From Sorangium cellulosum (lineage in GTDB: Bacteria > Myxococcota_A > Polyangia > Polyangiales > Polyangiaceae), in the NCBI RefSeq assembly GCF_002950945.1, contig NZ_CP012673.1, forward strand, positions 4,773,001-4,837,000: a DNA stretch of 64,000 nt. Direction: 5' to 3'. Shown piece by piece: positions 26,326 to 34,106 of the stretch. A program made the translations under genes and the position numbers. Positions within the stretch are counted from its first letter, which is position 1; the number at the start of each line of letters is the position of its first letter. The notes under the pieces are model-generated. The model did not search any database, was not told the origin of the DNA, and saw only the letters and a program-made list of their open reading frames with translations.

Positions 26326-27017
26326 CGCAGAAGCTCCTCATAGCCCGGCTGCTTGCTCTGAAGGTCTAGGGCAAAGTACTCGGTCTTGCCGATCCTTCGA
26401 AATCCTAACTGCTTCCAGTACTTCCGGAGTTTCGCAAACGCAGCCTTCTCGCCCCCAACAAACGAAGCCATGTCCATCTGGGTCTCCGGCTCTGGCCGTG
26501 CTCGAGACGAGCGATTCGGGTGAGCGCTGAACTGAAGCGGGAAAGGCTTTATGACAACGGCGGCACAGCCGTCGCCAAAGGTATCGACCGTCCGCCGCAT
26601 CGCGAGGAGCCCGAGCCGCCTGCCGCGGTGAGCGGCAACGATCTGGATGCTCTCGACGATGAGGATGTCTGCGCCGACGCAACCATCCGATATCGAATCC
26701 AGGATGCTCTCTTCCTCGTAATCATATACCGCTGACGCGTATTCGTGAAGGCTCTGGTCGACGGAGTCACAGACTTCGAACAGAGACTCTCCGTCGTTGC
26801 ATGCGCGACCGGCTTGCACCCGGCGCGCTTGGATCCAGCCGATCGCTTCTGGTGCATTATGGTTACTGTCTATACGGATATCGCCGTGGATTTCGATTAC
26901 ATAATCACTCGGTTCCCCGGTTGCTGCGAGTGTGCGCTCGACCGTGAAACGAACGTCGTAGCTCTCGATGAGCTCGTCCTCGTCAATCAGATCTTCAGAA
27001 TTGTTGGTTGTGCTCAT
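26322..27017 (-). CDS. Atypical GNAT-like acetyltransferase
   Basis: A 231-residue protein. The central segment VESIQIVAAHRGRRLGLLAM matches the GNAT motif with strand, then the RGxxLG-type pyrophosphate loop, and the end YWKQLGFRRIGKTEYFALDL is a typical GNAT C-terminal strand. The N-terminal 100 residues are acidic (SEDLIDEDELIESYDVR). The gene has many A- and T-ending codons and an AT-rich upstream region, in contrast with its neighbours, which indicates recent horizontal transfer. Related long GNAT proteins are often found on mobile DNA. A 30-residue ORF overlaps its stop. Substrate unknown; a toxin-like or regulatory acetyltransferase role is possible but not shown. Confidence 0.65.
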   Translation of the reverse strand: MSTTNNSEDLIDEDELIESYDVRFTVERTLAATGEPSDYVIEIHGDIRIDSNHNAPEAIGWIQARRVQAGRACNDGESLFEVCDSVDQSLHEYASAVYDYEEESILDSISDGCVGADILIVESIQIVAAHRGRRLGLLAMRRTVDTFGDGCAAVVIKPFPLQFSAHPNRSSRARPEPETQMDMASFVGGEKAAFAKLRKYWKQLGFRRIGKTEYFALDLQSKQPGYEELLR

Positions 27018-27336
27018 TTATGTCATCGGTATATACAAGCTGCGGGTCGCAGGCAGGTCAACGCCATGTCGGCTGCGTCGCTCGGCTCGTCTTCGTATCT
27101 CAGGACGCAGGTTGCGATGTGGCGGCGTATTCGTGTTCCTGTGATCTCTCCTCGGCAGGAGCTGCATCCAGTCGCGGGGCCCGGGGCTCAACGCGGCCGC
27201 TTCAACCGCCGCTGCCGGGGTGGAGCTCCTCTTCGAGGATCGCCGTGGGCAATTGTTGAGGGCTCAGCCGCCCGTGAGCGGCATGGTCCACCTCGAGCGG
27301 GAAGCCCCCAGCGGGCCATATCCGCCCCCCGGGCGC
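27018..27336. other. 319-bp intergenic region between GNAT-like and ALDH genes
   Basis: The 60 bp next to the GNAT start are AT-rich (including GTATATAC on the complement) and probably contain its promoter. The rest is GC-rich with no convincing coding sequence or repeat. Confidence 0.5.
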
Positions 27337-28722
27337 TCAGCCGAGCTTGAAGTTGATCGACTTCGGCCGCGTCAGGTGGAGGAACCCGAGCGTCGAGAGC
27401 GTCGCGCCCTTGCCGCTGTTCTTCGCGGCCGTCCACGGGAGCGCCGGATCCAGGGTGTCGCACTGGTTCATGTACACGGTGCCCACGTCGAGCTCGCGCG
27501 CGAGCCGCGCGGCGCGCTCGCGGTCGCGCGTCCAGATCGACGCGGTGAGCCCGAGATCGCTGTCGTTCATGAGCGCGAGCGCCTCCTCGTCCGACCCGAC
27601 GGGCACGATCGGCAGCACCGGCCCGAACGACTCGATGCGCATGACGTCGAGGTCGGGCGCCACGTCGACGAGCAGCGTCGGCTGGAAGAAGCGCCCGCGG
27701 CCGCCCACCTGCGTCGCGCGGCCGCCCAGGAGCGCGCGCGCCCCGCGCGAGATCGCCTGCTTCACCTGCGCCTCCAGGAACGCCGGCGCGTTCGGCTGCG
27801 CCATCGGACCCAGGTTCGTGCGCTCGTCGGTGGGATCGCCCAGCACATAACGCTTCATGAGCTCCAGCGCGGCCTCCACGAACTTCGGGTAGAGATCGCG
27901 GTGGACGTAAGCGCGCTCGACCGCACAGCAGCTCTGCCCGGCGTTGTAACAGGCCCCGTCCACGATCCCGTCCACCGCCTTCTCGAGATCCGCGTCGGCC
28001 GCGACATACGCGCCGTCCTTGCCGCCGAGCTCGAGGCCGGCGTCGACGGCGACCTTCTTCGCCGTGGCCGCGTAGATCCTCCGTCCGCCTTCGACGGAAC
28101 CGGTGAAGGCGACGAAGTTGACGCGCGGGTCGGAGGCGATGCGCTCGGAGGTGGCGTGATCGCAGTGGAAGGCCTGGACGAGGCCGGGCGGCGCGCCGGC
28201 CTCGGCGAACGCCGCGGCGAAGTGCTCGCCGCAGAGCGGCGAGCGGGGCGAGTGCTTGAGGAGCACGACATTGCCGGAGAGCACGGCGGGGATGACCACG
28301 TTCACGGCCGTGAGGAGCGGATAGTTCCAGGCGGGGAGATTGAAGACCACCCCCAGCGGGGCGCGCACGATCCGCCGCTCGAGGCCCGGGAGCTCCGGGA
28401 GGACCACATCGGCGAGCGCGCCCTCCGCGATCGCGATCATGTGCCGGGCCCGCTTCGCCATACCCGCGATCTCATTGCGGGATTGGCGCAGGGGCTTGCC
28501 CATCATCCGGGTGATGTCGGCGGCGATCGCGTCGGCGCCGGCCTCCATGCGCTCGATCGCGCGCTGGCAGAGGGCGGCGCGCTCGGCGAGGGAGGTGCGC
28601 GCGGCGCTCCGCGCGGCAGAGGTCGCGGCGTCGAGGAGCCGCTCGACCGCGGCGGCGTCAGCAAGGGGCCGCCGGGCGGCTTCGTCGAGGGTATAGGGGT
28701 TGTCGATCACCAGGTCGGACAT
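27337..28722 (-). CDS. NAD(P)-dependent aldehyde dehydrogenase (succinate-semialdehyde type)
   Basis: A 461-residue ALDH-superfamily enzyme that oxidises an aldehyde to its acid. The cofactor-binding FNLPAWNYPLLTAVNVVIPA, the general base in GLELGGKDG (Glu231) and the catalytic GQSCCAVERAYV (Cys265, with Cys266 next to it) are all present, and the fold runs to the usual ending. Overall it is closest in style to the short GabD-like branch, but substrate specificity cannot be decided by eye. The ATG at 28722 has CCGCC rather than a strong ribosome site before it; longer frames would run into the divergent phosphatase promoter. Confidence 0.93.
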   Translation of the reverse strand: MSDLVIDNPYTLDEAARRPLADAAAVERLLDAATSAARSAARTSLAERAALCQRAIERMEAGADAIAADITRMMGKPLRQSRNEIAGMAKRARHMIAIAEGALADVVLPELPGLERRIVRAPLGVVFNLPAWNYPLLTAVNVVIPAVLSGNVVLLKHSPRSPLCGEHFAAAFAEAGAPPGLVQAFHCDHATSERIASDPRVNFVAFTGSVEGGRRIYAATAKKVAVDAGLELGGKDGAYVAADADLEKAVDGIVDGACYNAGQSCCAVERAYVHRDLYPKFVEAALELMKRYVLGDPTDERTNLGPMAQPNAPAFLEAQVKQAISRGARALLGGRATQVGGRGRFFQPTLLVDVAPDLDVMRIESFGPVLPIVPVGSDEEALALMNDSDLGLTASIWTRDRERAARLARELDVGTVYMNQCDTLDPALPWTAAKNSGKGATLSTLGFLHLTRPKSINFKLG

Positions 28723-28780
28723 GGCGGTGGAGATTAACCCAGTTCCCTGACGGGCCAAGCGTCGTCTAGACTCGGGGCGA

Positions 28781-29572
28781 ATGCGCGCCATCGCGGCAGG
28801 TTTCTCGGACGTCGGCCGGGAGCGGATCCACAACGAGGACCGGTACATCCTGCTCCCCGAGTTCAACGTCTACGTCGTCGCGGATGGGATGGGCGGGCAC
28901 GAGGCGGGCGAGGTCGCGAGCCGCATCGCCGCGAGCGCCATCGCGGGCTACTTCCGCGAGGCGAACGGCAAGCGCCGCCGGGCCTCGACGGGCGACCGGC
29001 TGCGCGCCGCCGTGACGTACGCGAACGCGCGCATCTTCGCCCACGCCGACGACTCGCGCTTCTACCGCGGGATGGGCACGACGGTGGTCGCCGCCGCGTT
29101 CTCGCCGCGGGAGCGCAAGCTCTACGTCGCGCACGCCGGCGACAGCCGCTGCTACCTCCTGCGCAAGGGCGGGATCGCGCAGCTCACCCGGGACCACTCG
29201 CTCGTCGCCGACGCGCTCCTCGAGCGGCCGGATCTCACCGAGAGCGACCTCGCGTACCTGCCCCGCAACGTGATCACGCGCGCGCTCGGGATCGGCCCCA
29301 GCGTCGACGTCGATCTGCGCGCCGAGCGCGTCGAGGCCGGCGACGTGTTCCTCCTGTGCTCCGACGGCCTCCACGGGCTCGTCGACGACCGCGAGATCGC
29401 GCGCATCATCGAGGACAACGCCGTGCTCGCCGACGCGTGCGTCAAGCTCATCGACTGCGCCAACGAGAACGGTGGCCGCGACAACATCACCGCCGTGCTC
29501 ATCCGGATCGAGGAGACGGCCTCCGCGTCGTGGAGCCAGCGCCAGGGCGCGAAGAGCCGCACCGCGCGGTAG
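28781..29572 (+). CDS. PP2C-family Ser/Thr protein phosphatase
   Basis: A 263-residue soluble PPM phosphatase that consists of the catalytic domain only. The metal-binding and catalytic motifs are complete and in order: NEDRY, VADGMGGHEAGEVAS, GMGTTVV, VAHAGDSRCYLLR, LTRDHSL, FLLCSDGLHGLVDD and NGGRDNITAVLIR. It would remove phosphate from Ser/Thr targets of the many kinases such genomes encode. The gene is divergent from the ALDH gene across 58 bp and convergent with the glycosyltransferase. A second, membrane-anchored relative lies at 59862-61172. Confidence 0.95.
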   Translation: MRAIAAGFSDVGRERIHNEDRYILLPEFNVYVVADGMGGHEAGEVASRIAASAIAGYFREANGKRRRASTGDRLRAAVTYANARIFAHADDSRFYRGMGTTVVAAAFSPRERKLYVAHAGDSRCYLLRKGGIAQLTRDHSLVADALLERPDLTESDLAYLPRNVITRALGIGPSVDVDLRAERVEAGDVFLLCSDGLHGLVDDREIARIIEDNAVLADACVKLIDCANENGGRDNITAVLIRIEETASASWSQRQGAKSRTAR

Positions 29573-29632
29573 GTCCGGCGGCGATCGGAGGGGCCGGGGA
29601 GCACGCTGCGCCGCGCGCCGCGGCGCGCTCCG

Positions 29633-30709
29633 TCAGAGCACGCCGGCGTGCGCGCGGTCGAGCAGGCCGTCCATCGTCTCGAAGAGCGCGCGGTTGCCGT
29701 CCTGCGCGTAGCCGGCGAGCTTCTCCTCGCAGGCGGGGATGGCCTTCACGAAGTCGGCGATGACCGCCGGATCGTCGAGCGAATCGGCGGCGCGGCCGAA
29801 CCCCTCGCGCTCGAGGTAGCGGGCGTTGAGCACCTGCTCGAACTGGCGGCCGAGGGGGACGGCGAGCATCGGCTTGTGCAGGTAGACCGCCTCGCCCATG
29901 AGCGTGAACCCGCCGCCGGCGATGACCGCGCGGCAGGAGGCGAGGTCGTCGATGAAGCCCTGCTCGCTGAAGGGCCGGTAGCGGAGGTTGCCCTCGACCT
30001 GCTCCTCCGTGATGTTCCGGCGCATCCCGTAGATGCGGCACTCGAGCCCGGTCCGGGCGAGCGTCGCCGCGAGGGCGTCGTTGCCCTCGGCGGTCTGGTA
30101 GACGAGCAGGTGCTCGCCGGGCCGGCGGTCCGCGGCGATGATCTCGGGGCGCAGGATGGGCGGCACCAGCGTCGTGTTGTCCTTGCGGACCGGGGGGCGG
30201 AAGAACGAGGCGATGACGTAGTGGTCGCAGAACGGCAGCTTGCTCTTGACGAACGCGCGCGTGAGCTGGAAGCCGGTCTCGTGGCCGGCGAGGATCTCCG
30301 CGTCGTGGGTGCACCGGTTGATGATCTGCATGTTGTCGACCGAGACGATCGGCACCCGGTGGATCTTGGCGTAGAGGTACGTCCACGACTCGAAGTCGCT
30401 GATGGTGAGCTCGGGGCGAAAGTCCTTGATGAGCTCGAAGTACGCGGCGATGTTCTTCGGCGTGCCCACCGCGCCCGAGAGCACGTTCGACCAGAGCGTC
30501 TTGCCGCGCCGGACGCGGTTCTCCTCGTAGATCATGTGCAGGCCGTGGATGCGGTTCACCCCCTCGAAGCGCTTCGAGAGGAAGTCGGTCGCCCGGCCCG
30601 ACGCCATGATCTCGAGCTCGTGGCCCTGCGCGAGCAGGTGCTCGATCACGACGCGCGAGCGCATGGCGTGCCCCATCCCTTCACCGACGACGCCATAGAG
30701 GATCTTCAT
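29633..30709 (-). CDS. GT28-like glycosyltransferase (MJ1255 family style)
   Basis: A 358-residue GT-B-fold protein. The N-terminus KILYGVVGEGMGHAMRSR carries the Gly-rich loop that follows the first strand in MurG/GT28-like enzymes. The C-terminal nucleotide-sugar half contains AVIAGGGFTLMGEAVYLHKP and the conserved VPLGRQFEQVLNARYLE. This pattern is that of the MJ1255/VC2487 group of predicted glycosyltransferases, whose acceptor is not known. It is divergent from the TIM-barrel-like gene with about 50 bp between them. No signal peptide, so it acts at the cytoplasmic face. Confidence 0.85.
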   Translation of the reverse strand: MKILYGVVGEGMGHAMRSRVVIEHLLAQGHELEIMASGRATDFLSKRFEGVNRIHGLHMIYEENRVRRGKTLWSNVLSGAVGTPKNIAAYFELIKDFRPELTISDFESWTYLYAKIHRVPIVSVDNMQIINRCTHDAEILAGHETGFQLTRAFVKSKLPFCDHYVIASFFRPPVRKDNTTLVPPILRPEIIAADRRPGEHLLVYQTAEGNDALAATLARTGLECRIYGMRRNITEEQVEGNLRYRPFSEQGFIDDLASCRAVIAGGGFTLMGEAVYLHKPMLAVPLGRQFEQVLNARYLEREGFGRAADSLDDPAVIADFVKAIPACEEKLAGYAQDGNRALFETMDGLLDRAHAGVL

Positions 30710-30760
30710 GAGGCGCGAGCATAGCGGGGGGCCTCGGGGCTCCGGAAGGAAACGGCGAGC

Positions 30761-31741
30761 GTGACGCGGCGCCGCCGGATCTGGAGCGAGCTCTTGCCGC
30801 TTCAGGTGGTCGGGGCGCCGGGGACCCTGGCGCTCCTCAGGCGGTACGGGCTAAAGCTCGCGATCGCGGTGCGGCCGGAGACGGCGGCGGGGCTGCCGGA
30901 CCTCGCGGCGGCGTGCGCGGGCGAGGGGGTCGAGGTCGCCGTGTGGCCGATGATCGCGGACGAGGACGGGCGGTGGGCGAGCGCGGAGAACGCGGCGGCC
31001 TTCGGCGGGTTCGTGGCGCGGCTGCTCGACGCGCTGGGCGGCCGCGGCCTCTCCGCGGCGGAGGTCGTGTTCGACCTGGAGCCGCCGATCGCGCGCGTGC
31101 GCCGGGTGCTCGCGGAGCCGCTCGGCGCGCTTCGCCTGCTGCAGGGGGGCGAGGCGCCGGGGAGCCCGCGGTGGGAGGACGTGGAGCGCACGTTCGCCGG
31201 GACGGCGGCCGCGCTCCACGCGCGCGGGATCGCGACCTCGGCGGCGATCGTGCCGCTCGTGCTGCTCGACGGGCCGGGGCGCGGCTGGGAGCGGATCCTC
31301 GGGACGCCCGTGTCGGCGCCGGCGTGGGGGCGCGTCAACGCGATGCTGTACACGTCGTTGATGGCGGGGTACTCGCGCGGCTGGCTCGGCCGGGAGGACG
31401 CGGTCGCGCTGCTCGCGCAGGCGTGCCGCGCCGCCGCGCGGCGCTTCGGCGCGAGGGCGGGCGTCTCGCTCGGGGCGGTCGGGAAGGGCGCGCTCGGGGA
31501 CGAGCCGGTGTACCGCTCGGCCGCCGAGCTGCGCGAGGACGTGGCGATCGCGGAAGGGGCGGGGATCTCGGACCTCGCGCTGTTCGACCTCGGCGGGGTG
31601 CTCGCGCGGCCGCCGGCCGAGGCCTGGCTGGAGGCGTTCACGGCGCCGCCCGCCGCGCCGCGGACCCCACGGCCGACGCTGCGCGCGCGCGGCGCGATCG
31701 CGGCGGGGGCGCTCCTGGGGTGGGCGGCGGGCCGGGGGTGA
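30761..31741 (+). CDS. TIM-barrel-like protein of unknown function
   Basis: A 326-residue protein without signal peptide. Repeated strand-helix units suggest a beta/alpha barrel: LKLAIAVRPE, VEVAVWPMIADEDGRWASAE, AEVVFDLEPP, IATSAAIVPLVLL, NAMLYTSLMAGYSRGW, AGVSLGAVGKGALGDEPVYR and ISDLALFDLGGVL. The acidic DLEPP at a strand end could be catalytic, as in glycosidase-like barrels. I recognise no named family. The GTG start at 30761 follows GGAAGGAAAC. It is 75 bp upstream of the PqqD-FliB-like gene on the same strand and probably shares its transcript. Confidence 0.6.
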   Translation: MTRRRRIWSELLPLQVVGAPGTLALLRRYGLKLAIAVRPETAAGLPDLAAACAGEGVEVAVWPMIADEDGRWASAENAAAFGGFVARLLDALGGRGLSAAEVVFDLEPPIARVRRVLAEPLGALRLLQGGEAPGSPRWEDVERTFAGTAAALHARGIATSAAIVPLVLLDGPGRGWERILGTPVSAPAWGRVNAMLYTSLMAGYSRGWLGREDAVALLAQACRAAARRFGARAGVSLGAVGKGALGDEPVYRSAAELREDVAIAEGAGISDLALFDLGGVLARPPAEAWLEAFTAPPAAPRTPRPTLRARGAIAAGALLGWAAGRG

Positions 31742-31816
31742 CGCCGGCGTGCGGCGACGCCGGGCGCTCCGCGTTTCGGGTGGCGCGCGGCGCCGGCGCT
31801 CCGCTAGCGTGGCCGG

Positions 31817-33295
31817 GTGAGCCCGAACGGATCGCCGGCGCGCCCTCGGCTGGCCGAGCACGTGCTCGCGCGGCGCCACCTGGTCGGCGAGGAGGAGCTC
31901 ATCGTCCTCCACGACACCCGCACCGGGCAGCTGCTCCAGCTCGGAGGGCGGGAGTGGGGTCTGCTCGCCGCGGCCGACGGGACACGCGACGTCGAGGGCA
32001 TCGTGCTCGCCGCGGCCCGCGAGGGGGCGCACGCGCGGGTGCACGCGGCAGCGGACTTCTTCGCGGCGCTCCACGCCGCGGGGCTGCTCGCGGCGGAGGG
32101 TGACGTCGCGGCGCCGCTGGGGGCCGGGGCGGGGGGGGCCGAGGCGGCCGGCGCGGCGGAGATGGCTCGCGCCGCCGAGGCGGACGACCGCGCGCGCCGC
32201 GAGCGGCCCATCGAGGTGCTGCCCGACTTCAGCCTGCACTGCGACGGCCGCGGGAGCTGCTGCCGGCTCTACGCCTCGGTGATCTTCGATCCCGAGGAGG
32301 CCACACGCGCGCGGGCGCTCAGGCCCGACGTGCTGAGCGGCGGCGCCCGGCACCAGCGGGCGTTCACCCCCGAGCGCGGCGCGTGGCCGTGCGCGGCCTC
32401 GGCGGTGGCGCTGCGCGACGGCCGGTGCGCCTATCTCGAGGGGGAGGGGCGCTGCTCGCTCCACGCGATCGGGGGACCCGGCGCCAAGCCGCTCGGGTGC
32501 CGCACCTTCCCGACCAGCTTCCTCGACGACGGCGTGTCGGTGCGCGTCTCGGTCGCCGTGGAGTGCGCCTGCGTGCTGGCCAGCGTGGGCCGGCCCGCCG
32601 GGACGCCGCTCCTGGATCCGCGGCTGCGGGTGCGGGGCGATCTGGACGAGCGCGTTCATGTCGCCGAGCTCCCGGAGCGCGTGCCGGTCGCGCCGGGGGC
32701 GACCGCCGCCCGCGCCGAGCTCGTCGCGTGGTCGCGGCGCCTCGCCGCGGCGGCGCCGCCGGCCGATCTCGCCGCGGGCCTGTGGTCGCTCGCCGCCGCC
32801 GTCGAGGCCGGGGGGCTCGCGGGGGGCACGCTCGCGCGTTACGAGCGTCCCGGGCCGCTGGATCCGGCGGCGCTCGCGCCCTGGCTCGCGGCGCTCCACG
32901 CGCGCGCGGCGCGGCGGGCGCGCGAGGACGCCGCCTGGAGGAGCGAGCGGGATCTCGCCCGGAGGGCCGCGCAGTGGATCGCGATGGCCACCGCTGCGCT
33001 CGGCGATCCCGAGGTGCTCGCCGCGGTGCTCTCGGCGCCCGCGCAGTGGGGCGAGCGTGAGCGCTTCTACCTGCGCGCGGTGCTGCACGGGCACCGGCTG
33101 TTCGGGGAGCTGCCGCTCTCGCTCGCGCTGCGCGATCGCGCGGTGCGGCTCGTGGTGGCGAGGGCGCTGCCGGCGATCTTCGCCACGGTCGGGGCGAGCG
33201 ATCCGGCCTGCGCTGAGCCGATCGCGCTCGTGGAGGCGATGATGCGCGCTTACGGCCTCGACGCGTACGCCGGTGAGGTGGTGGAGGAGCGGTGA
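31817..33295 (+). CDS. PqqD-like domain fused to FliB/YkgJ-type cysteine-cluster protein
   Basis: A 492-residue protein. Residues 8-95 look like a PqqD/RiPP-recognition fold: short strands (EELIVLHDTRTGQLLQLGG), then WGLLAAADGTRDVEGIVLAA and a final helix ending LHAAGLLAA. Residues 130-260 carry the Cys cluster of YkgJ/FliB proteins: FSLHCDGRGSCCRLYAS, WPCAAS, CAYLEGEGRCSLHAIGG, KPLGCRTFPTSF and CACV, which should bind a metal. The long helical C-terminus, with RERFYLRAVLHGHRLFGELP, resembles the tail of FliB, the flagellin lysine N-methylase. A peptide-modifying activity is a tempting inference, but no precursor gene is visible. GTG 31817 is the start. Confidence 0.65.
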   Translation: MSPNGSPARPRLAEHVLARRHLVGEEELIVLHDTRTGQLLQLGGREWGLLAAADGTRDVEGIVLAAAREGAHARVHAAADFFAALHAAGLLAAEGDVAAPLGAGAGGAEAAGAAEMARAAEADDRARRERPIEVLPDFSLHCDGRGSCCRLYASVIFDPEEATRARALRPDVLSGGARHQRAFTPERGAWPCAASAVALRDGRCAYLEGEGRCSLHAIGGPGAKPLGCRTFPTSFLDDGVSVRVSVAVECACVLASVGRPAGTPLLDPRLRVRGDLDERVHVAELPERVPVAPGATAARAELVAWSRRLAAAAPPADLAAGLWSLAAAVEAGGLAGGTLARYERPGPLDPAALAPWLAALHARAARRAREDAAWRSERDLARRAAQWIAMATAALGDPEVLAAVLSAPAQWGERERFYLRAVLHGHRLFGELPLSLALRDRAVRLVVARALPAIFATVGASDPACAEPIALVEAMMRAYGLDAYAGEVVEER

Positions 33296-33403
33296 TCTCG
33301 CGGTGCGGGGGCTGAATCAGCCTCCAAGGGGAGCGAGAGGGCAGCAGTCGTATTGATCGGTAGAGCTCGCGTAGTAACCGCTCGCGGCTTGGATCGGGGG
33401 CCT

Positions 33404-33545
33404 CGTCTTTCGTCTTTCGTCTTTCGTCTTTCGTCTTTCGTCTTTCGTCTTTCGTCTTTCGTCTTTCGTCTTTCGTCTTTCGTCTTTCGTCTTTCGTCTT
33501 TCGTCTTTCGTCTTTCGTCTTTCGTCTTTCGTCTTTCGTCTTTCG
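33404..33545 (+). repeat. About 20 tandem copies of the heptamer CGTCTTT
   Basis: The 142 bases are an essentially perfect head-to-tail array of a 7-bp unit. After it the array continues, in register, with one GGCCCCC unit, one GTCTTTC and one GTCTTAC. A unit of seven cannot keep a reading frame, and one strand is almost pure pyrimidine apart from G, so this is a simple satellite and not coding DNA. Confidence 0.97.
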
Positions 33546-33564
33546 GCCCCCGTCTTTCGTCTTA

Positions 33565-33596
33565 CGTGAACGTGAACGTGAACGTGAACGTGAACG
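33565..33596 (+). repeat. Five tandem copies of the hexamer CGTGAA
   Basis: Five perfect hexamers directly follow the heptamer array. Three inverted copies (TTCACG) occur about 50 bp downstream, near 33646-33665, so the two sets can pair. Confidence 0.95.
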
Positions 33597-33632
33597 ATTG
33601 TGCCGTCTCCCGCTCCCCGAATACATCCTCGT

Positions 33633-33727
33633 GAGACAATTCGAGCGTTCACGTTCACGTTCACGAGGGACGAAGACGGGGGCCGAAAGACGAGAGACGA
33701 AAGACGAGAGACGGGGGCCGAGAGACG
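33633..33727 (-). repeat. Inverted counterpart of the hexamer/heptamer arrays
   Basis: Read on the complement, this segment repeats the left side: heptamers GTCTCTC and GTCTTTC alternate, GGCCCCC units appear in register, then a few degenerate bases and three CGTGAA hexamers. With 33530-33607 it forms a long imperfect inverted repeat around a loop of about 25-30 bp; even the ATTGT/ACAAT bases by the loop match. Confidence 0.9.
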
Positions 33728-34020
33728 CCGTGCTCGATGAGCGATAGGATTCCTCCTCTTTGTCAGGTCGCTCGAGCATCTCGGGATCAATCACCCCCAC
33801 GTCGAAACGACATGTCTTTCTTGTTTGATTGAAAATTTGTCATCGCACACGAACGTTCCGTCGTCGCATCGCGCGTGCGCCGCGTAGCATCGGACAGGGG
33901 CGCGGTCCTGCGACAAGCGTGTCTCTCCCACGACGTCGCACAGCGTAGATGCGCTCAGACGACACCGCTGGATGTTTTTGCTTCGTGCGCGGTGAAATGA
34001 ATCTTCATCCGGTGATCGCA

Positions 34021-34049
34021 TTGACGATCGTCGCGCGGCGTGTGATAGG
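34021..34049 (+). promoter_or_regulatory. Possible sigma-70-type promoter
   Basis: TTGACG at 34021-34026, a 17-bp spacer, then GATAGG at 34044-34049. The -35 box matches five of six consensus bases; the -10 box is poor. It stands 57 bp before the GTG start of the DUF1566 lipoprotein in an AT-richer stretch, which makes it plausible as that gene's promoter. Confidence 0.4.
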
Positions 34050-34106
34050 TTGGCGCAGCTTTAACATCCTTTCTTACATCGTGGCTTCGAACGAACGGAG
34101 GTCCCT

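Larger units (their letters stand above)
33296..34106. other. 811-bp non-coding region with satellite arrays
   Basis: No gene is supported here. The first two thirds hold a heptamer array, a hexamer array and their inverted counterparts (listed separately). Long frames through the arrays only translate the repeats. The last 300 bp are relatively AT-rich and hold the promoter of the next lipoprotein; a 76-codon minus-strand frame (33791-34021) with several Cys is possible but lacks support. Confidence 0.7.

Noticed and set aside
33404..33727. CRISPR array
   Set aside because: Units are 6-7 bp head to tail without unique spacers, and no cas genes are present.
33317..33800. Long minus-strand frames translating to repeated KTKDERR, or to HVHV peptides, through the satellite region
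   Set aside because: All three frames of the 7-bp repeat are open by chance, there is no ribosome site, and the sequence is simple repeat; treated as non-coding.
33791..34021. 76-codon minus-strand frame with several Cys
   Set aside because: No ribosome site, overlaps the probable promoter region of the next gene, and has no recognisable motif; left out as a gene.
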